A stretch of 64,000 nucleotides of DNA, taken from assembly GCF_003149185.1 (NCBI RefSeq), contig NZ_QGDO01000007.1, positions 246,190-310,189 of the forward strand, written 5' to 3'. Shown here in pieces: positions 53,949 to 61,802 of the stretch. A program made the position numbers and the translations under genes. The notes beneath the pieces were generated by a model that saw nothing but the letters and a program-made list of their open reading frames with translations, had not been told where the DNA came from and ran no database searches. Numbering within the stretch: position 1 is the first letter of the stretch; each line of letters starts with the position of its first letter. This DNA comes from Sediminitomix flava. Lineage in GTDB: Bacteria > Bacteroidota > Bacteroidia > Cytophagales > Flammeovirgaceae.

Positions 53949-54256
53949 ATTATCCGTCCTTTTCGATAAACACCTATCGACTTATGATCTATACTTGAAA
54001 TAAAGTGTTCATTCCATAAAACGTAATTATCATCAAGAGTCTGTAAAAGTAATTCCAATTCAGTTAAAGATATCGTTCTTGAATTTTGTCTGTCTAAAAT
54101 CAGATGAACTTTTGTTGTCTGAAAATAATCAGAAATTAGACGTACTAAAGTCTTAACATCTTTATTAGGTGATTGACCTATGTGGTAATACTCATATTCC
54201 CAGTTCACCTTATGTATTAATCTTTTTGAAGTATTAAAAAGATCTCTTGAATCCAT
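53945..54256 (-). CDS. cassette gene: unknown 103-residue protein
   Basis: Start at ATG 54256 (MDSRDLFNTSKRLIHKVNWEYEYYHIGQSP); a TTG three codons upstream is the alternative. No signal peptide or membrane segment. The C-terminal half reads TVSLTELELLLQ-like (actual RTISLTELELLLQTLDDNYVL), helical. No family recognised. Its stop overlaps a second frame in the same cassette. In the array it lies between attC sites 1 and 2. Confidence 0.55.
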   Translation of the reverse strand: MDSRDLFNTSKRLIHKVNWEYEYYHIGQSPNKDVKTLVRLISDYFQTTKVHLILDRQNSRTISLTELELLLQTLDDNYVLWNEHFISSIDHKSIGVYRKGRII

Positions 54257-54269
54257 TATCAATTAGCTA

Positions 54270-54341
54270 TAACGAATCGGGCATGGTAATGCACTTAGGT
54301 CGTGTTGCTGGTAAGTGCGGTGTGAACTATGCCCCTTGTTA
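54270..54341 (-). repeat. attC-like site 2 (type B core)
   Basis: 72 bp. The outer arms AACGA-TCGGGCATGGTA and TATGCCCCTTGTT are as in the other sites, but the central stem is GCACTTA/TAAGTGC instead of CAGGCAG/CTGCCTG. Belongs to the cassette of 54347-54964. Confidence 0.9.
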
Positions 54342-54346
54342 TAGGG

Positions 54347-54964
54347 TTATTTTATCCTTTTTAAAAATCTTAATCGATTAGTTCGCTTGGCATATTTAAT
54401 ATACTTTGAGTAATGAATATCCCACAATCTTAGTATTAATTCATCTTCATTAAGTAATTCTATTTCCTCAATTTGCTGACTTATCATACTTGTCCATAAA
54501 ATGCAATACCTATTCTTATATTTAACAATACTTGGTATTGATTTACATGTTGAAATAATTCTTGGATACTTTATAGGATACTCGTTATAACTGTCAACAA
54601 ACATCTTCCTTGACGTTGAGTCCATAGAAAACTCAAGATAATACTGATTTTTTTGTTTTTGAATTCCGCTAATTACACTCTTTTCGAATTGCCATACGCC
54701 TTTTAATTTAAATGCTACTTTATGGAGGGTATCAATTTCTGATAACGGGGTTCCATCTGCTAAATTCAATTCAATTAGCGAATCTAAAGATGAATACTCT
54801 CTAGTTAGTTCATCTAAATCAATAGAGCTATCATCTAATAATTCCTCTACTTTTTCGATTTCATAATATAGGGTATCATATATTACATTTTGCGAATAGA
54901 TAACTCTCACTAAAAGCCAAAAAAATATAGTAAATAATACTCTCAAGTTAATTTTATTAATCAT
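54347..54964 (-). CDS. cassette gene: exported protein of unknown function
   Basis: 205 residues with a signal peptide (INLRVLFTIFFWLLVRVIYSQ). The mature part contains LKGVWQFEKSVISG and several beta-prone segments (IQKQKNQYYLEFSMDSTSRKMFV), weakly lipocalin-like. Ends basic (KYAKRTNRLRFLKRIK). Cassette ends GTTATAGGG and CCCTATAAC match over 9 bp. No family recognised. Confidence 0.6.
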   Translation of the reverse strand: MINKINLRVLFTIFFWLLVRVIYSQNVIYDTLYYEIEKVEELLDDSSIDLDELTREYSSLDSLIELNLADGTPLSEIDTLHKVAFKLKGVWQFEKSVISGIQKQKNQYYLEFSMDSTSRKMFVDSYNEYPIKYPRIISTCKSIPSIVKYKNRYCILWTSMISQQIEEIELLNEDELILRLWDIHYSKYIKYAKRTNRLRFLKRIK

Positions 54965-54970
54965 TCCCTA

Positions 54971-55039
54971 TAACGACTCGGGCATGGTGTCGCAGGCAGG
55001 TTGCGTCGCAAGACGGCCTGTGCAATATGCCCCTTGTTA
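54971..55039 (-). repeat. attC-like site 3
   Basis: 69 bp, type A with CAGGC/GCCTG. Belongs to the transglutaminase-like cassette: ends GTTAGCCTC and GAGGCTAAC match over 9 bp. Confidence 0.92.
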
Positions 55040-55050
55040 GCCTCTGTTAT

Positions 55051-56025
55051 TTATACTTTCAATAATGGCTTTAATTTGTATACAGCTATTGCTTTATTAT
55101 TGCAATAAATAGTCAAATATCCTCTTTTCCTTCCGCCTTTAGGAATCTCAAAATACGGTTTCCCTTTATCTTTTTTTATCTCGATTCGAGTTGAATACTT
55201 ATCATTATTAAATGCATATGTTAACTTTCGGCTTGTTTCTGAATTAAGATAAAAAATAACTTTATCCCCTTCAGAACTATCAATTACTCCGATTTGGGGA
55301 GATTCAATTTTAAAATCTGAATTTAAATATTCTGAATAATATAAAGGAAGGTTTGCAAAATCTTCTTTTGTCTTAGAAATTAACAGCCACTTAGCATCGG
55401 AGGGATAATGCTTATAAAAAAAAAATTCAGGATCAGTAAAAAAGTATGATTCATCATATTCTTTGATAAACAGCTCTGAATTTACATATCCCGCTCCCCA
55501 AGTTGAATCTATTAACTTCCACTCATTATTAATCTTAACTGCATTCCACGCATGATCTTCAACTTTCGGATATATCCCAATATCTCCCTTTACTGTTTTG
55601 GATGAACCACTAATAATTACACATTCAATATCAGTTAAATCACATAAACTTTTAAAAATCCTAGAGTATCCATCACATATTGCCACTTTTTTCTTAAGAA
55701 CTGACCTTACTAACTTTTCATTATATTTTTGTTCTTTTCGCTTTAATTCTTCCTTAGTACGATAAGTAAAATACACACCTTTCTTATTCTTTTTTGAATA
55801 AAGTGTTTCAACATCATAGGCTATATTGTTAGCGATCCAAAAATATATTGCTCCAACTTTATCAACCTCTTCTTTAAAATCTTTATTAATTTTAGATGCT
55901 ATTTTTTCAGGTTTCGTAAATCTAGAAGGGTAATTCTTTACTATAACTTTGACTTTATCACTTATTTGGGCATTTACTGATAAGTCTAAATTCAGAATTA
56001 ATACAAATAATAATAACTTTTTCAT
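55051..56025 (-). CDS. cassette gene: exported transglutaminase-like protein
   Basis: 324 residues with a signal peptide (MKKLLLFVLILNLDLSVNAQ). The transglutaminase-like core (about residues 60-190) has all three catalytic residues: Cys in VAICDGYSRIFKSL, His in VEDHAWNAVKI and Asp in LIDSTWGAGY. The family (CYK3/protease-like) acts on or resembles cysteine proteases that cleave or crosslink peptides; substrates are unknown. It is the longest cassette in the array (1068 bp). Confidence 0.82.
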   Translation of the reverse strand: MKKLLLFVLILNLDLSVNAQISDKVKVIVKNYPSRFTKPEKIASKINKDFKEEVDKVGAIYFWIANNIAYDVETLYSKKNKKGVYFTYRTKEELKRKEQKYNEKLVRSVLKKKVAICDGYSRIFKSLCDLTDIECVIISGSSKTVKGDIGIYPKVEDHAWNAVKINNEWKLIDSTWGAGYVNSELFIKEYDESYFFTDPEFFFYKHYPSDAKWLLISKTKEDFANLPLYYSEYLNSDFKIESPQIGVIDSSEGDKVIFYLNSETSRKLTYAFNNDKYSTRIEIKKDKGKPYFEIPKGGRKRGYLTIYCNNKAIAVYKLKPLLKV

Positions 56026-56038
56026 CTCTTATGGAGGC

Positions 56039-56107
56039 TAACGACTCGGGCAGGGTATCGCAGGCAGATTGCGTCGCATAGCTGCCTGTGGAATATGCCC
56101 CTTGTTG
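56039..56107 (-). repeat. attC-like site 4
   Basis: 69 bp, type A. One base of the outer arm differs (GGGCAG for GGGCAT). Belongs to the cassette of 56118-56498: ends GTTGTGCTTA and TAAGCACAAC match over 10 bp. Confidence 0.9.
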
Positions 56108-56117
56108 TGCTTAGTTT

Positions 56118-56498
56118 TTAAGGTTTCCAAATAATGTAGTTTTCAACTCCTTCATCAGTTTCTTCATCTACTAATGTCCATTTTAGAAATGAAGAAATTT
56201 TGATCAACACTTTTTCGATTACTTTATAGTCGTCATGATTTTTCTTAGTACAGACAATTGTTATCAAGTTTGTATCATCGAAACTTGAATCTAATTCATT
56301 CCAATTATCTATACTTTTTGCATCTAGAAGCGACAATTCTATAAAAGGAAAATGTTCTTTATTTTGAAATCGAAAATCTCCAATATTTTCAAGGTCAGAA
56401 ATCTCATTTAAAAACTCTAATATTTTTTGAGTCGAAACTTTCTCACTTAAAAATTCATCTTTATAGATGTTCAAATAATAGTAATTATCAGACCACAT
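56118..56498 (-). CDS. cassette gene: unknown 126-residue protein
   Basis: A cytoplasmic acidic protein (MWSDNYYYLNIYKDEFLSEKVSTQKILEFLNEI ... NLITIVCTKKNHDDYKVIEKVLIKISSFLKWTLVDEETDEGVENYIIWKP). No signal peptide, no cysteine cluster. The short, acidic, alternating helix-strand form resembles small immunity-type proteins, but I cannot name a family. Confidence 0.5.
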   Translation of the reverse strand: MWSDNYYYLNIYKDEFLSEKVSTQKILEFLNEISDLENIGDFRFQNKEHFPFIELSLLDAKSIDNWNELDSSFDDTNLITIVCTKKNHDDYKVIEKVLIKISSFLKWTLVDEETDEGVENYIIWKP

Positions 56499-56611
56499 TT
56501 TGTATATCTGTAAATTCTGCCCAAGTATTATCTTTAGTTGAATCGAACAATTAGAACTATCATATTAGAAATTTCATTTCTATGATTCTTAAGAGTTATA
56601 CTTATTAAGCA

Positions 56612-56680
56612 CAACGACTTGGGCATGGTGTCGCAGGCAGATTGCGTCGCAAGACTGCCTGTGCAATATGCCCCTTGTTG
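56612..56680 (-). repeat. attC-like site 5
   Basis: 69 bp, type A. Belongs to the cassette of 56690-57157: ends GTTGGGCTCA and TGAGCCCAAC match over 10 bp and fit the classical GTTRRRY/RYYYAAC exactly. Confidence 0.92.
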
Positions 56681-56689
56681 GGCTCAGTT

Positions 56690-57157
56690 TTATTTAATTG
56701 GGCTTTTAAGCATTTGAATTAAAACATCTTCAACTTTATCTCGAGTAATTTCATCAAACTGAAAAACATGTATTTTACTATTAACAATTGATTTTTCCAT
56801 TGAAAACATAACATTCTGATTTACCCCTTTTCCAAAAATCATGATCCGAATCGGACTACTATCACCATTCAAAAACAGTTCAAAACGTATCTCTGGTTGG
56901 ACATTTTCTATATTCAAATTTTCATACTTTAACTTTAATTCATGTCCATAGTCTTTAAAAGAAACACCTAAATCGTCAAAGACAGGTTTTATGATATCAT
57001 TATATACCTTCTGAAATTTTGAGAAATATTTTTCTTTACCTTCTTTTTTTCTCTTAAGCACTTCATGTAGCAATTGCTCTTGTTCTGACTTAAATTTCTC
57101 TTGAGCACTTAAAATTTCATTAAGTTTTTCAGAACCTCTTTTTTGGGGATATTTCAT
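56690..57157 (-). CDS. cassette gene: unknown coiled-coil protein
   Basis: 155 residues from the ATG at 57157 (MKYPQKRGSEKLNEILSAQEKF); the longer frame would begin inside the neighbouring attC site. Residues 8-60 form a charged coiled coil (EKFKSEQEQLLHEVLKRKKEGKEKYFSKF), followed by a mixed domain (LKLKYENLNIENVQPEIRFELFLNGDSSPIRIMIFGKGVNQNVMF). No family recognised. Confidence 0.5.
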   Translation of the reverse strand: MKYPQKRGSEKLNEILSAQEKFKSEQEQLLHEVLKRKKEGKEKYFSKFQKVYNDIIKPVFDDLGVSFKDYGHELKLKYENLNIENVQPEIRFELFLNGDSSPIRIMIFGKGVNQNVMFSMEKSIVNSKIHVFQFDEITRDKVEDVLIQMLKSPIK

Positions 57158-57187
57158 AATAGATTTTTTAATTAGCAATATTGAGCC

Positions 57188-57273
57188 CAACGCCTAGGCT
57201 ATAGTGCGTGTGTATCGGCTAAGGTCGAGTCGACCGCAACACTGCGTGGACAATGCACCTATAGCCGATGTTA
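57188..57273 (-). repeat. attC-like site 6 (divergent, 86 bp)
   Basis: CAACGCCTAGGCTATAGTGCG ... ATGCACCTATAGCCGATGTTAG. The arms GGCTATAG-TGC pair with GCA-CTATAGCC. The sequence differs from every other site in the array outside the core, but the core and the fold are of the same kind. Belongs to the cassette of 57282-58100: ends GTTAGCATTA and TAATGCTAAC match over 10 bp. Confidence 0.85.
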
Positions 57274-57281
57274 GCATTATT

Positions 57282-58100
57282 TTATAATTTGACTATTTGC
57301 CACTTCAACTCCCTCTCAATTACCAACTTTTCTTCATCCGTTAAAAACAAAAGTAGTATTTCTTGACCACCTGTAAATTCGGATGTTAGTGTATAAAGTC
57401 CTGCCTTATTTATTTCAAGGCTTTGGTTTATTTTTTTAGTTATTTCACTTAGGTCATACCAATCATCCCAATAATTAGGATTTACAGCATATCTATTTCC
57501 ATTACTTACAAAGGATATTTCGATTGGTCCCTCATCAGAATCCCATGTTTCTTTTATTTCTGTTGGTTTGAAGGTTTGCTTTGAAAGCTCCTCCATATCC
57601 TTAAGATATTCTGTGTAAGATGAGTTTTCCTTACATACATCAGCCTCTAAATCTAGCAGAATAGCTTTAGTATTATCTTGCAATGCAATCAACATAGACT
57701 CTTCAGTAAATTGTCTCTGCTTGACCTTTTTATCTTTAAGAACGTTATCTGAGCAATTGGTTTCCTTAAAAAAGCCTGCATTCTTTAAATGAAATAATAC
57801 ATTTTTAGTATCAAATGTAACAAGGGTATGTCTCTTCTTTTGAAGTTCTTCAATATCAAGTATCTCTTCATTTTCAAATTTGTACTCTATAAAAAACAAC
57901 CAATCTTCAGTATCTAAATACCCTCCATTTTCAATGTATATTTTCAATTTCTCATAGAGAGTACTACTTATGTTATTATGTCCCCTATGAATATTTAGAG
58001 TTTCAAGAAGATCTTCTTTAGAGTATTCCATATTGGCATCTTTATTTGAACATGAAATAGAAAAAATGAACACTATGTAAATTATTGGAATATACTTCAT
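57282..58100 (-). CDS. cassette gene: lipoprotein of unknown function
   Basis: 272 residues with a lipoprotein signal (MKYIPIIYIVFIFSISC, lipobox SISC). The mature protein is acidic and Lys-rich with an RHTLVTFDTKNVLFHLKNAGFF segment; ends GGQEILLLFLTDEEKLVIERELKWQIVKL. No known family. It carries its own divergent attC. Confidence 0.65.
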   Translation of the reverse strand: MKYIPIIYIVFIFSISCSNKDANMEYSKEDLLETLNIHRGHNNISSTLYEKLKIYIENGGYLDTEDWLFFIEYKFENEEILDIEELQKKRHTLVTFDTKNVLFHLKNAGFFKETNCSDNVLKDKKVKQRQFTEESMLIALQDNTKAILLDLEADVCKENSSYTEYLKDMEELSKQTFKPTEIKETWDSDEGPIEISFVSNGNRYAVNPNYWDDWYDLSEITKKINQSLEINKAGLYTLTSEFTGGQEILLLFLTDEEKLVIERELKWQIVKL

Positions 58101-58110
58101 TATTTAATGC

Positions 58111-58178
58111 TAACGACTCGGGCATGGTATCGCAGGCAGATAGCGTCGCATACTGCCTGTGGTCTATGCCCCTTGTTA
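58111..58178 (-). repeat. attC-like site 7
   Basis: 68 bp, type A. The stop codon TAA of the gene on its right (58176-58178) is the first triplet of the site, so the gene ends inside attC. Cassette ends GTTATAGGC and GCCTATAAC match over 9 bp. Confidence 0.92.
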
Positions 58179-58847
58179 TAGGCTTTTTTTATTTTCAATT
58201 AGTTTAATATAGTAAGATGATGAATTTTGATATCTATCATAATTCAATTCTATAAATTCTCTTGCTACTAGTAATACTTGATCATAAATCATTTCCAAGT
58301 CAACCGTTTTATCTTGGACTGAATTCCACTCACTTTTATGTTCGTTCGCGATGGGAGTATTAGACATAATTTCACACATCGAAGAAAACTTAATATCAAT
58401 ATTTTTGGATTTTAATCCATCAAGTAATACGTGAATTCTATCTTTGCTACGATGACTAAAATTACCTCTACCAATCGCATAAGTGATCTTTATTTTTGTT
58501 TCATTATCTCCTTTATAATACTCGTCTAACAACATATCTAGTGCTCTGTCACCTATAATACTGAGAGCCCAAAACGTTTTATCAACTACTGGTGTAAATT
58601 GATCAAATAATAGATTGTAAATTTCACCGATTAAAGAGTCATCAATATTTGTAAGTGATTCTGAAAACTTATCTATTAGATGATAAAGAGCAAAAAAACG
58701 AATGTGTGATTCAGGGGATTTCAATAATTCAATTAAAAGAAAAAAAATCTCAGAGTTTAGTAATTCTGAATTGGCATTAGAAATAGCTTCATGTTTCTCT
58801 TTTTCTGCCCCATTCTTCAATATGTTTTTAAACTCTTCTAAAGTCAT
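58176..58847 (-). CDS. cassette gene: HEAT-repeat-like protein
   Basis: 223 residues, all-helical. Repeats such as LLNSEIFFLLIELLKSPESHIRFFALYHLIDKF and VDKTFWALSIIGDRALDMLLDEYY fit HEAT/ARM-type units, a scaffold that binds proteins. No signal peptide. Its stop overlaps the attC site to its left by three bases. Cytoplasmic binding partner unknown. Confidence 0.65.
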   Translation of the reverse strand: MTLEEFKNILKNGAEKEKHEAISNANSELLNSEIFFLLIELLKSPESHIRFFALYHLIDKFSESLTNIDDSLIGEIYNLLFDQFTPVVDKTFWALSIIGDRALDMLLDEYYKGDNETKIKITYAIGRGNFSHRSKDRIHVLLDGLKSKNIDIKFSSMCEIMSNTPIANEHKSEWNSVQDKTVDLEMIYDQVLLVAREFIELNYDRYQNSSSYYIKLIENKKSL

Positions 58848-58859
58848 AATAATTGCCTA

Positions 58860-58928
58860 TAACGTATCGGGCATGGTATCGCAGGCAGGTTGCGTCGCAT
58901 AGCTGCCTGTGGAATATGCCCCTTGTTA
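58860..58928 (-). repeat. attC-like site 8
   Basis: 69 bp, type A (CAGGCAG/CTGCCTG). Cassette ends GTTATGTAC and GTACATAAC match over 9 bp; belongs to 58939-59502. Confidence 0.92.
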
Positions 58929-58938
58929 TGTACTTTTC

Positions 58939-59502
58939 TTAATTTGATTTAAAATCTGATATACATTCATTGCCAAAAGCTCCACTATTAAAAGCTAAAA
59001 CAATATTGTCTTTATAATATTGAAACGAGCAATTATCCGAGTACTTTTTTTGTTGACTAGAATTCAAATCATACTCAAATAATAAATAACTGTATACTCC
59101 TAATCCTCGGTAACCATATTCTATTTCTGCTGGGTTTCCATTAGAAATTCCAATACAGTTTACCTCTTCTAATTTTAAAAACAATTCAATAAAACTTTCA
59201 TCCGTTAAATTAAGATGCTCTTTGACATTTAAAAAGTCTGGTTTAGAAGTAAAAGATTCAAGATCAAAGTCCCATACTTTTATTAACTGTTGTCTAGTAT
59301 CAGTATCAAAGACTGATAAATCAAAATTATTCTTAGAATTGAATCGAATCTGAACTGAATAATTCTTTGGTATCTTATTACGAAAGTAGAAATGAAGCTC
59401 TTGAATTTCTTTGGAGTTCTTTTCGTAATTAGTGATTAAATCATCCTTATTGACACCACAAGAAGCTAAAATGAATAAAAATATAATCTGGTAAAACCTC
59501 AT
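58939..59502 (-). CDS. cassette gene: lipoprotein of unknown function
   Basis: 187 residues with a lipoprotein signal (MRFYQIIFLFILASCGVN, lipobox LASC). The mature part has alternating charged and hydrophobic stretches (NYSVQIRFNSKNNFDLSVFDTDTRQQLIKVW) and ends NIVLAFNSGAFGNECISDFKSN. No family recognised. Confidence 0.6.
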   Translation of the reverse strand: MRFYQIIFLFILASCGVNKDDLITNYEKNSKEIQELHFYFRNKIPKNYSVQIRFNSKNNFDLSVFDTDTRQQLIKVWDFDLESFTSKPDFLNVKEHLNLTDESFIELFLKLEEVNCIGISNGNPAEIEYGYRGLGVYSYLLFEYDLNSSQQKKYSDNCSFQYYKDNIVLAFNSGAFGNECISDFKSN

Positions 59503-59528
59503 CTACATAGATAATAGAAACTTGTACA

Positions 59529-59600
59529 TAACGACTCGGGCATGGTATCGCACTTAGGTCGTGTTGACGGTGAGTGTGGTGTGAGCTATGCCCCTTGTTG
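59529..59600 (-). repeat. attC-like site 9 (type B core)
   Basis: 72 bp with GCACTTA/TGAGTGT (two wobble pairs). Belongs to the two-gene cassette 59610-60220; ends GTTGTAGCCA and TGGCTACAAC match over 10 bp. Confidence 0.9.
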
Positions 59601-59609
59601 TAGCCAGTT

Positions 59610-59930
59610 TTATTTTTTATTGTTAATTACTGTCGGGTTTAAAATATTTTCCAAATCTCCTTTTTCCAATAATTCAGAAATTGTTCTTTCAATGCAATCC
59701 CTTGTCAATTCTTTTACAAACAAATCTGGTGGAATTTGATAAAGACCTTTCAAATTTTCTCCACTTTCCATATCATGCTTTAATGACGTCTCTAAGAATT
59801 TATATGTCCATACGTTAATACCGTAGTCTCTTCCATCTGATAGCGTGACATGAATATTCGCAAATTCATTTTCAACATCCCAATTATTCGGATCAACTTC
59901 TTCGAACTCTAACCACAGTTTAAACTCCAT
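59610..59930 (-). CDS. cassette gene: unknown 106-residue protein
   Basis: A short acidic protein (MEFKLWLEFEEVDPNNWDVENEFANIHVTLSDGRDYGINVWTYKFLETSLKHDMESGENLKGLYQIPPDLFVKELTRDCIERTISELLEKGD...). No signal peptide. It follows the zinc-ribbon gene in the same cassette by 2 bp. The size and composition would suit an immunity-type or regulatory protein, but this is inference. Confidence 0.5.
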   Translation of the reverse strand: MEFKLWLEFEEVDPNNWDVENEFANIHVTLSDGRDYGINVWTYKFLETSLKHDMESGENLKGLYQIPPDLFVKELTRDCIERTISELLEKGDLENILNPTVINNKK

Positions 59931-59932
59931 TC

Positions 59933-60220
59933 TTAAGATCTTTTCCAGTTAAAATTTAAAGCACTACACTTAGGACATTTCCCATATTCTTCGTCAAGTT
60001 GTTTGAAACTACATCGGTTACACTGACCATATTCAATGTTGATATGTGTCACAATGTATTTTGCATCTCTGTGACTCAATTTCTTTTCATCTATCAGTTT
60101 TTTTACTGCTCGAATAGTTGAGCCTTCTTTCACTTTCCTATAGTGCTCTTTTTCAGCTGAGGAAAACTCTGGAATTTCAATTCCTTCTTTCGGTAAACAG
60201 TTTTTACACCGAACTTTCAT
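59933..60220 (-). CDS. cassette gene: zinc-ribbon protein
   Basis: 95 residues. Two metal-binding-type Cys pairs are visible: MKVRCKNC near the start and, later, QCNRC ... KCPKCSA, the latter a CxxC-x(n)-CxxC zinc ribbon. Between them is a helical KEGSTIRAVKKLIDEKKLSHRDAKYIVTHINIEYG segment. It is the first of two genes in this cassette, which is unusual for integron cassettes. Function unknown. Confidence 0.65.
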   Translation of the reverse strand: MKVRCKNCLPKEGIEIPEFSSAEKEHYRKVKEGSTIRAVKKLIDEKKLSHRDAKYIVTHINIEYGQCNRCSFKQLDEEYGKCPKCSALNFNWKRS

Positions 60221-60240
60221 TTTTTATTTTCAATTGGCTA

Positions 60241-60307
60241 CAACGAATCGGGCATGGTATCGCAGCCAGATTGCATCGCATATGGCTGTGGAATATGCCC
60301 CTTGTTG
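60241..60307 (-). repeat. attC-like site 10 (covarying stem)
   Basis: 67 bp. Stem CAGCCA/TGGCTG, where both strands changed relative to CAGGCA/TGCCTG, keeping the pairing. Belongs to 60318-61088; ends GTTGGCATC and GATGCCAAC match over 9 bp. Confidence 0.9.
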
Positions 60308-60317
60308 GCATCTGTTT

Positions 60318-61088
60318 TTAATTTTTAAAGTAAATAAAGTCTAGATAATCAAGGCTATCAAACTTTCTTGTAATTCGTGAATTTTGATAATCTTTGGGTA
60401 AAGTAAATTGATTAATATCTATGGAGCCTTGAAAAGAGTTTGAATAATATACACTATCATAATTTTTCAACTTATATCTAAGCTCTGTTTCAAAACTACC
60501 ACCAAAGTTCAATACTTTAATAACAGCACATTCATTCCTTTTAAGTTCTGAATCATAGTAACTATTACCACACCAACTATATTGCCAATACTCTATTGGT
60601 TTCCATTTACCTTTATCATCCTTAGCTTCACAAATCATCAATACTCTTCCATCTTGAGTTTCAAGATAAATCTGCTTAGTAGTATCCAAATTAAATATGT
60701 AAACAGGTAATGCTTGAACCAAACTTGAATCACTATCGGCTTTGTTAAATATCGTATATTTTAGTTTTGGCATTTGATAACCCCAATATTTTTCGATATC
60801 GATAGAAAGAGTATCTTTTGTATCCACAACTACCCTTAAATCAAATTTCTTTTGTCTATCATTTTTCGAAATTGGATTCCATTCGGAGTCTTTGTTTCTA
60901 GACTCTTCTAATTCCATTACCTCTATTTTATTCTGTGGTGAAATTGAATATTCTACTGAAATTAAATTCGATGTTTTGGGTAAAGAATCTTGATAAATTA
61001 AATACTTATCATGGTTAAAATCTTGTTTCGATTGACAAGAAGTGATGGGTGTAGTCAAAACCAATATGTAAAAAAGTAGATTCCTCAT
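60318..61088 (-). CDS. cassette gene: lipoprotein of unknown function
   Basis: 256 residues with a lipoprotein signal (MRNLLFYILVLTTPITSC, lipobox ITSC). The mature part reads ISPQNKIEVMELEESRNKDSEWNPISK ... LQTEDGRVLMICEAKDDKGKWKPIEYWQYSWCGNSYYDSELKRNECAVIKV, a beta-rich fold with conserved-looking Trp and Cys. No family recognised. Confidence 0.62.
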   Translation of the reverse strand: MRNLLFYILVLTTPITSCQSKQDFNHDKYLIYQDSLPKTSNLISVEYSISPQNKIEVMELEESRNKDSEWNPISKNDRQKKFDLRVVVDTKDTLSIDIEKYWGYQMPKLKYTIFNKADSDSSLVQALPVYIFNLDTTKQIYLETQDGRVLMICEAKDDKGKWKPIEYWQYSWCGNSYYDSELKRNECAVIKVLNFGGSFETELRYKLKNYDSVYYSNSFQGSIDINQFTLPKDYQNSRITRKFDSLDYLDFIYFKN

Positions 61089-61099
61089 ATTATGGATGC

Positions 61100-61168
61100 C
61101 AACGACCCGGGCATGGTATCGCAGGCAGATTGCGTCGCATAGCTGCCTGTGGAATATGCCCTTTGTTG
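61100..61168 (-). repeat. attC-like site 11
   Basis: 69 bp, type A; the right arm reads CTTTGTTG for CCTTGTTR. Ends GTTGTGCAA and TTGCACAAC match over 9 bp; belongs to 61182-61700. Confidence 0.9.
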
Positions 61169-61181
61169 TGCAATGTTTATT

Positions 61182-61700
61182 TTACTCGTTAAGACCTAAA
61201 ATATTAGGCAAACTCCATTTATTTTTAGTATTCTTCGATTCAACTTGAACAGGAAGGCTATCTAAACAATTGCATAATTGCTGTTTCTCTAATTTAGAGA
61301 CTAAGAATACTTGTAATTTAATTGATGAACCATCTTTTAAATATAAAATCAATTGATTCATATCACCATTTGAGATATTTTTTAAAGACGTATGAAATCC
61401 CTCATATCCTAAGTAAATAAACTTTAGCTTTAGAATTTTATCATATCGAATCTGATGTGAGTTAAGAACAATACAATAATTAAGAAAATTAATTACTCCA
61501 TTTTCTTTCTTTGAAAATATAAAGTTTAAAATCAGTGCTACACTCCAAACTCCTAGTACTATATAAATTGAAATAATTTTTTCAATTAAAGGTATAGATA
61601 TAATAAATACAGCTATTCCGATATAAAAAAGTGTTTTTACAACAAAATCAGCAATACTATTTATATTGTTGATAGTTATGTCAAAGCTGATTTTCTTCAT
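61182..61700 (-). CDS. cassette gene: small membrane protein
   Basis: 172 residues with two membrane helices (about residues 20-40, VVKTLFYIGIAVFIISIPLI, and 45-62, ISIYIVLGVWSVALILNFIF) and a soluble C-terminal part (SLKNISNGDMNQLILYLKDGSSIKLQVFLVSKLEKQQLCNCLDSLPVQ). The layout resembles bacterial PH-like or YcxB-type membrane proteins; unknown role. Confidence 0.55.
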   Translation of the reverse strand: MKKISFDITINNINSIADFVVKTLFYIGIAVFIISIPLIEKIISIYIVLGVWSVALILNFIFSKKENGVINFLNYCIVLNSHQIRYDKILKLKFIYLGYEGFHTSLKNISNGDMNQLILYLKDGSSIKLQVFLVSKLEKQQLCNCLDSLPVQVESKNTKNKWSLPNILGLNE

Positions 61701-61721
61701 TTATTAGTTGCTAATGTTGCA

Positions 61722-61788
61722 CAACGATACGGGCATGGTATCGCAGGCAGATTGCGTCGCAAATGCCTGTGGAATATGCCCCTTGTTA
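61722..61788 (-). repeat. attC-like site 12
   Basis: 67 bp, type A with CAGGCA/TGCCTG. Ends GTTAGCGGT and ACCGCTAAC match over 9 bp; belongs to 61803-62399. Confidence 0.92.
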
Positions 61789-61802
61789 GCGGTTCGGCTT
61801 CT

